Shown in pieces: positions 17,638-26,101 of a DNA stretch of 64,000 bases. The stretch covers positions 1-64,000 of the forward strand of contig JAUYPJ010000098.1 of NCBI GenBank assembly GCA_030697665.1, read 5' to 3'. A model generated the notes under the pieces. That model was not told the origin of the DNA. It did not search any database and saw only the letters and a list, made by a program, of their open reading frames with translations. Every line of letters begins with the position of its first letter. Within the stretch, counting starts at the first letter, position 1. Source of the stretch: Candidatus Omnitrophota bacterium. GTDB lineage: Bacteria; Omnitrophota; Gorgyraeia; Aquiviventales; Aquiviventaceae. The position numbers were made by a program, and so were the translations under genes.

Positions 17638-18099
17638 TCACCCATCGCGCCGGTTCCAGTCATACGGGATCTCGCTGTGGTGAGGATCCAGCCGGTACTC
17701 ATCGGGCCGCTTGTGATGGTAGGGTTCCGTGGGGATGTTGAGGACGATCGCCTCAGGCTCGCTCAGCCCCTTGAACCCATGGTGGACCATCGCCGGGATC
17801 TGAACCAGCAGGGGCTGGTGGGTCCCGATGAACCATTCGTTCACAAGCCCTTTCGTCGGCGAACCCTTCCGCCCGTCGTAGGCGACGAGCTTGATCATCC
17901 CGCTGACGCACACGAAGTTGTCAATCTGCTTCTTGTGGTAGTGCCAGCCCTTGACGACCCCGACGTTGACGGTGGTGCAGTAGACCTGGCCGAACTTCAG
18001 GAAGAGCGCGTCATCCTTTCGCAGGATCTCGAAGAGCCGCCCCCGCTCATCCGGGATCACGGTGAGCGGTTTGGTCCGCACGCCCTCGATGAGTTTCAT
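17638..18099 (-). CDS. dTDP-4-dehydrorhamnose 3,5-epimerase-like protein
   Basis: 153-residue single-domain cupin. VIPDERGRLFEILRKDD, VGVVKGWHYHKKQIDNFVCVSG and IPAMVHHGFKGLSEPEAIVLNIPTEPY follow the RmlC pattern: the general-base His lies in GWHYHK and the PxxxxHGF strand is present. It is shorter than classical RmlC (about 180) and matches the RfbC-like/WxcM group often found next to rhamnose genes. It overlaps ugd's stop as ATGA. Confidence 0.85.
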   Translation of the reverse strand: MKLIEGVRTKPLTVIPDERGRLFEILRKDDALFLKFGQVYCTTVNVGVVKGWHYHKKQIDNFVCVSGMIKLVAYDGRKGSPTKGLVNEWFIGTHQPLLVQIPAMVHHGFKGLSEPEAIVLNIPTEPYHHKRPDEYRLDPHHSEIPYDWNRRDG

Positions 18100-19391
18100 C
18101 CCCCCCTCCCGACGCCGACGTAGCGAAACCCAAGCGCGCGGAGCGGCTCTGGATCGTAGAGGTTGCGCCCGTCCACGATCAGGGGCTGACGGAGCAGCCG
18201 CTTGAGCCGCTTGAAGTCCAGCTCCTTAAATTCGTTCCACTCGGTGAGGATCACCAAACAGTCCGCCCCACGCGCCGCTTCATACGGGTCTTGACACAGC
18301 ATCAGCTTGGGGAAGAGCCGCTTCGCTTCGGTCGTCACCTGGGGATCGAACGCCTTGAGACGGGCCCCTTCCCCCTGGAGGTACTCGATGACGTCAATCG
18401 AGGGGGCGTAGCGCATGTCATCGGTGTTGGGCTTGAACGCCAACCCCAGCACCCCGATCGTCTTGCCCTTCAGCACCCAGAGGGCCCGCTGGATCTTGAG
18501 CGCGAAGCTGCGCTTCTGCTGCTCGTTGATGCTCCGCACCGCCTTGAGCAATTCGAAGTCGTAGCCCAGCTGCTCGGAGATGTTGATGAAGGCTTCAAGG
18601 TCCTTCGGGAAACAGTAGCCGCCGAAGCCGGCTCCGGCGTCTAGAAACGACCTGCCGATGCGCCGATCCAACCCGATCCCTTCCGCCACCTGCTGGACAT
18701 CGGCCCCGCACCGCTCACAGAGCTGCGCGACCGCGTTGATGAAGGAAATCTTCATGGCCAGAAACGAGTTGGCCGCATGCTTGATCAGCTCGGCGCTCTT
18801 GATATCCGTGACCACGATGGGAACCCCCAGGGGCTTATAGAGCGCGCACAGCAGCTCCTTGGCGCGCTTGCTCTCAACCCCCAGGACCACCCGGTCGGGT
18901 TTCATGAAGTCCTCGATCGCGGTTCCCTCCCGCAGGAACTCCGGGTTGGACGCGACATCGAACGGCTGCTTCCGCTTCAGATAGGTGCGGATCGTGTGGG
19001 CCACCCACTGCCCCGTCTGCACGGGGACGGTGGACTTCTCCACGATCAACCGGTAGCCGCTCAGGTGCCGGGCGATGGCGCGGGCCACACGCTCCACGTA
19101 CGCCAGATCCGCTTCCCCGGTCGCTTTCTGCGGCGTCCCGACCGCAATGAACAGAATCGTACACGTCGCCACGCCTTCCTTGATCGAAGTCGTGAACCTC
19201 AGCCGTCGCTCCCGGACGCCCCGCTCGACCAACTCCTCAAGACCGGGTTCGTAGTACGGGAGGATGCCTCGCTTCAGATTGGCGATGCGCTTGGCGTCAT
19301 TGTCGACCATCATGACGGAGTGGCCCAAGTCGGCAAAACAGGCGCCGGTCACGAGCCCTACGTGTCCGGCCCCCACAACGCTCAACTCCAT
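18096..19391 (-). CDS. ugd: UDP-glucose 6-dehydrogenase
   Basis: 431 residues. VVGAGHVGLVTGACFADLGH is the NAD motif, VEKSTVPVQTG, NPEFLREGTAIEDFMKPDR and GAGFGGYCFPKD (catalytic cysteine) are the family blocks. It oxidises UDP-glucose to UDP-glucuronate, the substrate of the UXS encoded at 8074. Unlike the second dehydrogenase at 12158 it has no intein at the equivalent cysteine. A large palindromic element lies right before the start. Confidence 0.94.
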   Translation of the reverse strand: MELSVVGAGHVGLVTGACFADLGHSVMMVDNDAKRIANLKRGILPYYEPGLEELVERGVRERRLRFTTSIKEGVATCTILFIAVGTPQKATGEADLAYVERVARAIARHLSGYRLIVEKSTVPVQTGQWVAHTIRTYLKRKQPFDVASNPEFLREGTAIEDFMKPDRVVLGVESKRAKELLCALYKPLGVPIVVTDIKSAELIKHAANSFLAMKISFINAVAQLCERCGADVQQVAEGIGLDRRIGRSFLDAGAGFGGYCFPKDLEAFINISEQLGYDFELLKAVRSINEQQKRSFALKIQRALWVLKGKTIGVLGLAFKPNTDDMRYAPSIDVIEYLQGEGARLKAFDPQVTTEAKRLFPKLMLCQDPYEAARGADCLVILTEWNEFKELDFKRLKRLLRQPLIVDGRNLYDPEPLRALGFRYVGVGRGG

Positions 19392-19396
19392 GCTTC

Positions 19397-19550
19397 ACCC
19401 CGTACCACGGGAAGCCCCGCCTGCCCCGAACGATCACGGTCGTACGGAGCCTGTGAAGGCGTGCCCCGTTCCAACTCGTTGGAACGGGGCGGGCACGGCT
19501 GCTCGTCCCGTTCGATGAGCCATCGAACGGGATAAACCGTGGTACGGGGT
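19397..19550. repeat. Large palindromic element (family C) with three stems
   Basis: A 14-bp perfect terminal inverted repeat, ACCCCGTACCACGG (19397-19410) and its complement (19537-19550), encloses two further perfect hairpins: CCCCGTTCCAA/TTGGAACGGGG (19464-19489) and TCCCGTTCGATG/CATCGAACGGGA (19506-19532). It fills most of the ugd-lptD gap. The layout is that of a REP/MITE-like non-coding element or a strong structured RNA. Only one copy is in this window. Confidence 0.85.
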
Positions 19551-19591
19551 TCACGCCGTGTGGCCGTCTTTCGCATTGGGATTATACCCCA

Positions 19592-22500
19592 TTACTTTCC
19601 GACGGGCGAGAACGGACTGCTCTGGGAGCCCATCTTCGGCTCGTGGTAGGACTCCCCCATTTCGATCGGCAGCCCCGGATAGGCCTTGAGGGTGAGCGTG
19701 AAGAACAGTTCTTCCCCGAACTCCCGGTCGACCCTGTAGACCACCTCAGCGAGCCAGTCGTGGAGATCTCGACGAAGGACATACTGGCGCTCGCGCGCGT
19801 TGTAGAATCGCTTGCTCCCCCCCGCCACCTCCTTCCAGGTGAAGCGGTGGAACGTCCCGATCTGCCACTTCTCGCTCAGACGCCGGTCAAACTGCACGAC
19901 GGCCTCCGTCTTGTCGTTAGAGGAGTATCGGTGCCCGAACCCGAGGTACCACAGGCCCAGAGGCATGAGGAGCTCCGTCCCACCCCGCGGTCCTGGCTGA
20001 TACCGCTCCACCCCCTCGGGGAGGGAGGTCGTCCTCAGGTCTGGCGCGTTGGCCGCGGAGGCCTGTGTATCCTGCCCGCCCCGTGCCCTGCCCCCCGCCA
20101 CAATGACATCGAGGTTCCACGTGGTCAAGCGCCGATCCCGTGAGCCCTTGAGGAAATGACTGGGGTACGACCAGTTGGATTCGACGCGCAGCCATGGCCA
20201 TGGCAGGAGCTCCGCGTCAAATGACCAGTCGTTCAGACGTCCGCCCTGCTTGTTGTGGTTCCCCCGAAAGGTATACGGCACCGAAGCCGTCAGGCGGGCG
20301 AAGTCGAGACTCTCCAAACGCCCGGCCGGCTGCTTGACCTGCCCCTGCCCTCCCAAGGGAACCCGTGACCGCTTCGTCTGCAGTTTGTTTTCGAGGCCGA
20401 AGGTCAGGCGGTTCGTCGAACCGTCGGCGGCGGGGAACGTCAGCAGATCATTGGGCGCCGTCGGCCGGCGGACGTAGCTGTAGGCCAGGGTGGGGGTAAT
20501 CACATGCCGCAGCCAATTGAGGTCCAGGCCCCATGCGTTGGTGCTGAAGGGGAAGGTCCGGAACAGCTTGAGGCTCGCATCCGCGCCCATCGAAAACTGC
20601 CCGCTGAGGAGATCCCGTTTGCCTTGAGGCCGCTCGCTGCCCCCTTGCTTGTCCTTGGTGTAGTAGGTCTGGCGAACTCCGACCCGCGGGGTCACTTCGA
20701 TCGGGCGGAACAGGCTCATGGCGTACTTGAACTGCTCGAACCAATCGACCCGCACCACGTCGGTATCGTTGTCAGAATGGGCGCGTTTGGTCTCGAAGTT
20801 GGCGACGCCGACCTTCGACTCGGAGAACACCGGCGAGTCGCCGATGGGTCTGGAGCCGGTCTCCCACGTCAACTGGGGCAATTGCTCATCCACCGTATCG
20901 AAGCGATTCATCCGTTTGTTCAGGAGCGCACTGAAGGAGTAGTCGGGGGTGCTCGTCACCCATGAGACGGAGCCGGTCGTCCCCACATCCTCCCTCACGA
21001 ACTCTTCGCGGAACAAGAAATCTTTCCGAAAGTCGACGTCGCTGAACTCCTGGATGTCGGTCACGACGCTCGTATCGGGCAGCGGGGTGAACTGCTGACG
21101 CCACAGCAATCGATAGCGGTTGATGTTCGCCCCTTTCGGCGGCTCCTCCGATTCAGGCCGGCGGATGTATCGTTCCTCGTTGTAGTAGGCTTTCAGCAGC
21201 CCTTTGCCAAGCGTCTCGGTCTTAAACCGATGGTCGATGCCCGTCGCCCAGCCGAAGGCCCGTCGCCAGTCCAGGCGCAACGTCCCGTCATGGCCTTCCG
21301 GCCATTCGTACCGATAGCCCATGAGGGCAAACTCCTCCCAGGGCTTCTTCTTTCCCGGGATGATGAAGAAGGGGCTTTGGCGATTCGCGACGGACAGGGC
21401 GGGAAGATAGATCACAGGCAACTGCTCAACGACCAAGGTGGGATGACGAAGCCGAGCGATCTCATCCTGGGCCAACACGATGGCCCGGCGCCCGGAGAAC
21501 GTAAAATGGGCCGGTTCCAGGTTGCACGAAGTGAGGTAGCCCGGCGTCACCTGGTAGACCCCCTCGGCGAGATGCTCGATCGACCGCCCATGCATATGCC
21601 AGATGGGTGAGGAGACCGTCCCCTGGAGGAAGCGGCCCTTCTTGGTCCGCAGGTTGTAGTGGATCATCTCGCCTCGAAAGAGTTGCACGCCATCCTCCAG
21701 GCGCACGTGGCCTTCGGCGTAGACGTCGTGGGTGTCGGTCAAGACAGTCAGTTGGTCGCAAGTGAGAAAGGCATTCTCATACGCCAGCTCCACATCGCCC
21801 TGCGCCACCGCGAGATGCCGATCCGGCTCGACACGCATCTGACGAGCGTGAATCTCCATCCCCCCCGGCGGAGGAGCCGGTCGGCCCACAAGGCTGGGGC
21901 TCACCACACCCTCCCGCGCAGGCACCAACTCCCCTGGCAGAGCCTCAGGTGGAGACGGCCCTCCACCGAGGGGCATCCCCGCCTCGCCGACGCCTGGGCG
22001 TGTCGTCCACAATGGGATCATCGTCAACGTCTTCGTTTCGACCGGAGGGGCCGGCGGTGGCCCCAGCGGACTGACCGCGCGGTGTGGCTCGCGAATCGAT
22101 GGGGGTTGCGGCGGCCTCGCCGCGCGCGCGAGCCCTTCGGCGCGCGCCCGCGTGGCCGCCTCCGCTCGCTCCTGACGCCGCTGAGCCTGCGCAACCGACT
22201 CAGCCTCTTTCTTGAGCCGCGCAAGCGTTCGATCCCACTGGGTCTGCTCGTCGCGAAGCTGCCGTTCCATCGCCTTATGGATGGCGGCGGTTCGTCGCTG
22301 CGCGTGCGCTTCCTGCTCAAGTCGCGCCGTCAGGGAGGCCAACTCCGAGGGGCTCAGCGGGCGAAACGACTCAGGCGAGGCTAATCGCGCCTGGCACAGC
22401 TCACGGTAGAGCGGCACCCATGGATCGTCCGGCACAAGCGTTGAGAGATGGTCGAGCGGCTCCAGCGCCTGGCGGTACGCGCCCTGCCGGATGAGGCTCT

Positions 22501-22633
22501 TCGCCTGCTGCCAATACGCCTCAGGGCTTGCCCCATTCTGGACCTGTTGGGGTGGGCCCGCCTGGGCCCAGACGGCGCCGCCCAGCCCCAACACGCAGCA
22601 GCCAACCAGCACGCCTCGACACACCACGTTCAC
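19592..22633 (-). CDS. lptD: LPS-assembly outer membrane protein LptD with long N-terminal extension
   Basis: 1013 residues. A signal peptide (about 1-24, ending AVWAQA) is followed by a TPR-like helical part (about 35-75), a charged coiled coil (about 100-165) and a Pro-rich linker. From about 255 an OstA/LptA-type beta domain begins (MEIHARQMRVEPDRHLAVAQGDVELAYEN), then the LptD beta-barrel (about 430 to the end). It would insert LPS in the outer leaflet. Typical LptD lacks the first 240 residues. lptF and lptG lie at 30.8-33 kb. Confidence 0.85.
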   Translation of the reverse strand: MNVVCRGVLVGCCVLGLGGAVWAQAGPPQQVQNGASPEAYWQQAKSLIRQGAYRQALEPLDHLSTLVPDDPWVPLYRELCQARLASPESFRPLSPSELASLTARLEQEAHAQRRTAAIHKAMERQLRDEQTQWDRTLARLKKEAESVAQAQRRQERAEAATRARAEGLARAARPPQPPSIREPHRAVSPLGPPPAPPVETKTLTMIPLWTTRPGVGEAGMPLGGGPSPPEALPGELVPAREGVVSPSLVGRPAPPPGGMEIHARQMRVEPDRHLAVAQGDVELAYENAFLTCDQLTVLTDTHDVYAEGHVRLEDGVQLFRGEMIHYNLRTKKGRFLQGTVSSPIWHMHGRSIEHLAEGVYQVTPGYLTSCNLEPAHFTFSGRRAIVLAQDEIARLRHPTLVVEQLPVIYLPALSVANRQSPFFIIPGKKKPWEEFALMGYRYEWPEGHDGTLRLDWRRAFGWATGIDHRFKTETLGKGLLKAYYNEERYIRRPESEEPPKGANINRYRLLWRQQFTPLPDTSVVTDIQEFSDVDFRKDFLFREEFVREDVGTTGSVSWVTSTPDYSFSALLNKRMNRFDTVDEQLPQLTWETGSRPIGDSPVFSESKVGVANFETKRAHSDNDTDVVRVDWFEQFKYAMSLFRPIEVTPRVGVRQTYYTKDKQGGSERPQGKRDLLSGQFSMGADASLKLFRTFPFSTNAWGLDLNWLRHVITPTLAYSYVRRPTAPNDLLTFPAADGSTNRLTFGLENKLQTKRSRVPLGGQGQVKQPAGRLESLDFARLTASVPYTFRGNHNKQGGRLNDWSFDAELLPWPWLRVESNWSYPSHFLKGSRDRRLTTWNLDVIVAGGRARGGQDTQASAANAPDLRTTSLPEGVERYQPGPRGGTELLMPLGLWYLGFGHRYSSNDKTEAVVQFDRRLSEKWQIGTFHRFTWKEVAGGSKRFYNARERQYVLRRDLHDWLAEVVYRVDREFGEELFFTLTLKAYPGLPIEMGESYHEPKMGSQSSPFSPVGK

Positions 22634-22650
22634 AACAGGCTCCGTTCTCT

Positions 22651-22694
22651 AACAGGCTGCGGAAAAACTCTGAAGACTGCTACCGCAGCCTGTT
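22651..22694. repeat. Hairpin AACAGGCTGCGG/CCGCAGCCTGTT
   Basis: A perfect 12-bp inverted repeat with a 20-base loop just upstream of lptD. A degenerate third arm (GTTTTTCAGCAACCTGCT) occurs at 22800-22817 across the transaldolase stop codon, so the CATAGTC-type tract is nested within this repeat. Confidence 0.8.
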
Positions 22695-22695
22695 C

Positions 22696-22792
22696 GTCCA
22701 TAGTCCACAGTCCGTAGTCCATAGTAAAAACGTTCTGGAATGACGACTGTTTGTGCTTTTGCTATGGACCATGGACTATCGACTATGGACTG
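22696..22792. repeat. 7-mer tandem tract (CATAGTC type), two opposed arms
   Basis: Arms GTCCATAGTCCACAGTCCGTAG (from 22696) and CTATGGACCATGGACTATCG (from 22763) can pair. The same unit is used at 17561, 24560, 25981 and 26067. Confidence 0.88.
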
Positions 22793-22815
22793 ATACGGCG
22801 TTTTTCAGCAACCTG

Positions 22816-23481
22816 CTAAAGCCCCTTCCGTCCCGACGTCGCTGAGAGCTGCTCCCAATCCTTCAAGAAACGCTCCAGACCGATCTCCGTGAGGGGGTGG
22901 CGCACCAGCGCCTCCAACACCCCAAAGGGGAGCGTGGCGATGTCCGCTCCGAGACGCGCCGCCTCCACGACATGCCGGGGATGACGCACGCTGGCGACGA
23001 GAATCTGCGTGGCGTAGTGGTAGTTGTCATAGATGGTCCGGATCTCGCGGATCAGCTCCATGCCGTCGCTGCTGATGTCATCCAGGCGCCCCACAAAGGG
23101 AGAGACGATATACGCCCCGGCCTTCGCCGCCAGGAGCGCCTGCGCGGCGGAAAAACAGAGGGTCACGTTGACACGAATCCCTTCGCCCGTCAACCGCCGC
23201 GTCGCGCTCAGGCCCTCTTTGGTCAACGGACACTTCACGACGATGTTCGGATGGAGCTTGGCAAACACCCGCCCCTCATCCACCATGCCGGCGGCATCGC
23301 GACACGTGGTTTCCATGCTGACGGGCCCATGCACCGTCTCGCAGATCTCCTTCAGCAAGGGGAAGAAGTCGCGCTGCTCACGCGCCACGAGGCTGGGATT
23401 CGTCGTCACCCCATCGATGCCACCCCACGCCATTGCCTCTCGAATCTCCGTGAGGTTCGCCGAATCCAGAAACAGCTTCAT
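22816..23481 (-). CDS. Transaldolase-like / fructose-6-phosphate aldolase
   Basis: 221 residues, the size of the short transaldolase/FSA family. [24 protein letters not shown] and [12 protein letters not shown] (Schiff-base Lys83) are diagnostic. It would act in the non-oxidative pentose phosphate pathway or cleave fructose 6-phosphate; the two activities cannot be told apart by eye. Its stop codon lies in a degenerate repeat arm. Confidence 0.88.
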   Translation of the reverse strand: MKLFLDSANLTEIREAMAWGGIDGVTTNPSLVAREQRDFFPLLKEICETVHGPVSMETTCRDAAGMVDEGRVFAKLHPNIVVKCPLTKEGLSATRRLTGEGIRVNVTLCFSAAQALLAAKAGAYIVSPFVGRLDDISSDGMELIREIRTIYDNYHYATQILVASVRHPRHVVEAARLGADIATLPFGVLEALVRHPLTEIGLERFLKDWEQLSATSGRKGL

Positions 23482-23505
23482 GATCCCTCCCCCATTTGTG
23501 CTTCC

Positions 23506-23536
23506 CTTTCACCTGTCACCTTTCACCTCTCACCTG
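23506..23536. repeat. 7-mer tandem tract (CACCTGT type)
   Basis: Four units (CACCTGT, CACCTTT, CACCTCT, CACCTGT) fill the gap between the transaldolase and ROK kinase genes; the tract overlaps the last codon of the ROK gene. Confidence 0.8.
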
Positions 23537-24501
23537 TTCGTGTCCCACACGAGCACCGCCGCTCCCACCATAGCCGCATCATCTCCCAGTCGCCCTTGGA
23601 CGACCCGGACCTCCTCCGCCATGAACCGCTGGGCCTGCCCGCGTACCGTGCGGAGCATCGAGGGGGAAAACCATCTCCAAGCCCGCGCCACCCCGCCGCC
23701 GATCACGATCAGATCAGGACCAAGCAGCTTCACGAGGTTCGCCATCGCCACGCCAAGCCAACAGCCCACCTCTGCCCAGATCTGCTGTGCCGCCGCATCC
23801 CCCCGCCGTGCCGCTTGATGGATGAGCGCCGGCGTCATGCGCCCGCCCGCCTGCGCTGCGAGCGTTCGAAGGGGGCCTGTGCTCTGGCGGATCGCGCGCC
23901 GCGCCATCCTGAGAATCGCCGCGGTTCCAACGTACGCCTCAAGACAGCCGCGTCCCCCGCATCCGCAGCGCGGCCCCGCGGGGTGAACGACCATGTGCCC
24001 GATCTCCCCTGCGGCCCAGGTGGTCCCCCGGTGCAGGATCCCGTTCAGGATGAGCCCTCCGCCGACCCCCGTCCCCAGCGTCATCCCGACCAGGTGACGA
24101 AATCCGCGACCGGCCCCAAAGCGCCATTCGCCCAGGGCAAAGAGGTTCGCGTCGTTGTCCACCGCGCAGCGACAGCGCACTCGACGTTCGAGCCGACGGC
24201 GCAGGGGCACCGCCTCCCATCCCGGGACGTTGACCAGCGAACGGACCACTCCCCGCTCGACATCGACAGGACCCGGCGCCCCCACCCCAAGGCCCAGCAG
24301 CTGAGACGGGCGCGCACCCACAGCGCGCGTCAGCTCCTCCGCCGCCTTCCCCACGTCCTCGATGAAGCGGGTAGGATCTTCGCGCTGCCCGGAGGAGACC
24401 ACCCGGCGACCCACCACATGACCATCGGGTCCCACCAGCCCCACCTTCACGTTCGTGCCCCCGAAGTCCACCCCCACCGTCCATCGACGCCGTCCCATCA
24501 T
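23530..24501 (-). CDS. ROK-family sugar kinase (glucokinase type)
   Basis: About 323 residues. GVDFGGTNVKVGLV is the ATP phosphate motif, and GPRCGCGGRGCLEAYVG is the ROK zinc-binding signature. GTGVGGGLILNG and EIGHMVVHPAG (sugar-binding Glu and zinc His) are intact. It probably phosphorylates glucose. Two adjacent ATGs (24501, 24498) are possible starts; codons further upstream come from a tandem repeat and are not used. Confidence 0.88.
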   Translation of the reverse strand: MMGRRRWTVGVDFGGTNVKVGLVGPDGHVVGRRVVSSGQREDPTRFIEDVGKAAEELTRAVGARPSQLLGLGVGAPGPVDVERGVVRSLVNVPGWEAVPLRRRLERRVRCRCAVDNDANLFALGEWRFGAGRGFRHLVGMTLGTGVGGGLILNGILHRGTTWAAGEIGHMVVHPAGPRCGCGGRGCLEAYVGTAAILRMARRAIRQSTGPLRTLAAQAGGRMTPALIHQAARRGDAAAQQIWAEVGCWLGVAMANLVKLLGPDLIVIGGGVARAWRWFSPSMLRTVRGQAQRFMAEEVRVVQGRLGDDAAMVGAAVLVWDTNR

Positions 24502-24511
24502 CAAAGGGGAA

Positions 24512-24542
24512 CGTCCACCGTCCACCGTCCACCGTCCACAGT
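24512..24542. repeat. 7-mer tandem tract (CCGTCCA type)
   Basis: Four units of CCGTCCA upstream of the ROK kinase. The same unit reappears inside apgM at 58906. Confidence 0.85.
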
Positions 24543-25966
24543 CAAGTGCCAGGTGCGTCTATGGACCATGGACTATCGACTATGGACTGTTCAGGGGACC
24601 AGCGGACGACGCGGTTTCGTCCAGCCCGTTTTCCCGCATAGAGCGCCTGATCGGCTCGCTCGATCAGGCCATCGAGCGTCTGGGCGTCCCCCGGAAAACC
24701 CGCCGCCCCGATGGTGATCGTCTGCGTCAGCTGCTCATCATAGGCGTGGATCTGGTGGAGCTCCACCAATTGCCTCAGGCGCTCCGCAATCGGCATCGCG
24801 TGCTCGATCGGGGTCTCGATCAACAGCAGGATGAACTCCTCACCGCCGAATCGCGCGATGAGGTCAACCTCCCTGAGGTTCTGCTGGAGGAGCCGCGCCA
24901 CCTCCCTCAAGACGACATCGCCGACCAGATGACCGAAGGTGTCGTTCTTCTGCTTGAAGCCATCGAGGTCAGCCATGAAGACGGTGCAGGCCAGCCCATG
25001 GCGCGCTGACCTGGCCAGCTCCTCCTGGGCGTGCGCCAGGAAGTAGTTCCGGACGAAGAGGCCGGTCAGCGCATCCGTCACCGCCAGCGCCTCCACCGCC
25101 TCGTAGAGGTGGACCCGCGACAACTGCAGAGCAAGTTGGTTGGCGATGACGGAGAGCGTCTTCAGCTCCTGCTCTGGAAGCTCCTCGGCGACCAAGACGC
25201 CGATGGGTTTCTGCTCGCTCCACAGGGGAACCCACGACACCCGCGAGACGCCCTCCGGAACGGGGCAGGAAAATTCCCCGGCGGCTGCGCTTGCCGCCTG
25301 AGCCGACGCACGGGCCCGCTCGATGATGGCCCGCTCCATCTCCACGAGCGGGTCTCCTTGGCCGGTGTCCACGGGGACCATCCCACTACCTGGCACTGCC
25401 CGAAGGGCCTGCGCCTGTGGCGCAGATCCGCCTCCGGCGGATGCGCTAGGTAGTGGGACCATCCGTCCGTCGGGTGCGCGGACCGCCCGGAGGACCCTCG
25501 GCCTCTCCTCGGCCAGATCGATCAATCGAAGCCCCTTGGCGCTGACCAATCTGGGGATCGTGTCCAGTGAGGCGCTGAACAGCTCAGGCACGTGGACCGC
25601 TCGCGAGGCGTCCTTCGTCACGCGATAGACGTCGGTGATTTCCGTGATCTGCGTTTCCATCCCCTGCATCGAAGCCTGCAGGGACCCCAGCGCTCGCGCC
25701 GCCTCAGAGAGCTGCGCCATCTGCCGCGCCTCATCCGCGTGGAGCCGCTTCAGCAGCCGCTCATGCTGGATTCGCTGGGCCGCCGGCAGCCAGGGACTCA
25801 GCCCCAACGCCCCAAGCTGGAGCCATCCCATCCAGTGGGCAAGCATCGGGGCCTGCGTCCCCAGGAAGGCCGCCACCGTCAACGCGGTCAAGACGCCGGT
25901 CCATCTCCACGCCCAGAACAGACCGGACAACATCGTGAGGATCCAGCACGCCATCACCAGTAACAC
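24542..25966 (-). CDS. Membrane-associated diguanylate cyclase with repeat insertion
   Basis: 474 residues. Two N-terminal membrane segments (about 1-20 and 25-45), a short coiled coil, a GAF-like domain (about 85-300) and a GGDEF domain with ARFGGEEF (active-site GGEEF). It would make cyclic di-GMP. Start: GTG 25966 has GGAGGA 6 bases before it; longer starts lie in repeat DNA. Residues about 169-195 (between two copies of MVP) are encoded by an 81-base palindromic insertion, and the last residues (SIVDSPWSIDAPGT) by a 7-mer tract. Confidence 0.85.
   Translation of the reverse strand: MLLVMACWILTMLSGLFWAWRWTGVLTALTVAAFLGTQAPMLAHWMGWLQLGALGLSPWLPAAQRIQHERLLKRLHADEARQMAQLSEAARALGSLQASMQGMETQITEITDVYRVTKDASRAVHVPELFSASLDTIPRLVSAKGLRLIDLAEERPRVLRAVRAPDGRMVPLPSASAGGGSAPQAQALRAVPGSGMVPVDTGQGDPLVEMERAIIERARASAQAASAAAGEFSCPVPEGVSRVSWVPLWSEQKPIGVLVAEELPEQELKTLSVIANQLALQLSRVHLYEAVEALAVTDALTGLFVRNYFLAHAQEELARSARHGLACTVFMADLDGFKQKNDTFGHLVGDVVLREVARLLQQNLREVDLIARFGGEEFILLLIETPIEHAMPIAERLRQLVELHQIHAYDEQLTQTITIGAAGFPGDAQTLDGLIERADQALYAGKRAGRNRVVRWSPEQSIVDSPWSIDAPGT
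24560..24591. repeat. 7-mer tandem tract (ATGGACT type)
   Basis: Units ATGGACC, ATGGACT, ATCGACT, ATGGACT encode the C-terminus of the diguanylate cyclase in its reverse reading. Confidence 0.85.
25374..25462. mobile_element. In-frame palindromic insertion (family B) with 8-bp flanking direct repeat
   Basis: CCCACTACCTGGC at one end and GCTAGGTAGTGGG at the other are terminal inverted repeats. GGGACCAT occurs at 25374-25381 and again at 25455-25462, exactly 81 bases apart, so the insertion keeps the reading frame. The ends match those of the elements at 40831 and 55819 (CCCACCACCTGGC/AGGTGGTGGGA). The flanking repeat is consistent with a target-site duplication of up to 8 bases. Confidence 0.8.
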
Positions 25967-25980
25967 GGCAATTCCTCCGT

Positions 25981-26013
25981 TAGTCCATAGTCCATAGACC
26001 ATAGTCCATAGTC
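25981..26013. repeat. 7-mer tandem tract (CATAGTC type), left arm
   Basis: Units of CATAGTC/CATAGAC directly upstream of the diguanylate cyclase ribosome-binding site; pairs with the arm at 26067. Confidence 0.88.
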
Positions 26014-26066
26014 AAAACTAACAGACAGAAATCACGGTGAGGTGTTCTCGCGTTCATGTTTCTTTA

Positions 26067-26098
26067 GCTATGGACCATCGACTATCGACTATGGACTG
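26067..26098. repeat. 7-mer tandem tract (ATGGACT type), right arm
   Basis: CTATGGACCATCGACTATCG is complementary to the arm at 25981; about 53 bases of loop separate them. The tract ends at the stop codon of the next cyclase. Confidence 0.88.
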
Positions 26099-26101
26099 CT
26101 G

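Noticed and set aside
22897-24717. 606-codon plus-strand frame opposite transaldolase and ROK kinase
   Set aside because: Shadow of two recognisable minus-strand genes; no motif in the plus product.
25374-25462. Insertion sequence in the diguanylate cyclase
   Set aside because: Only 81 bases and non-coding by itself; it has no transposase, so it is called a palindromic element and not an IS.
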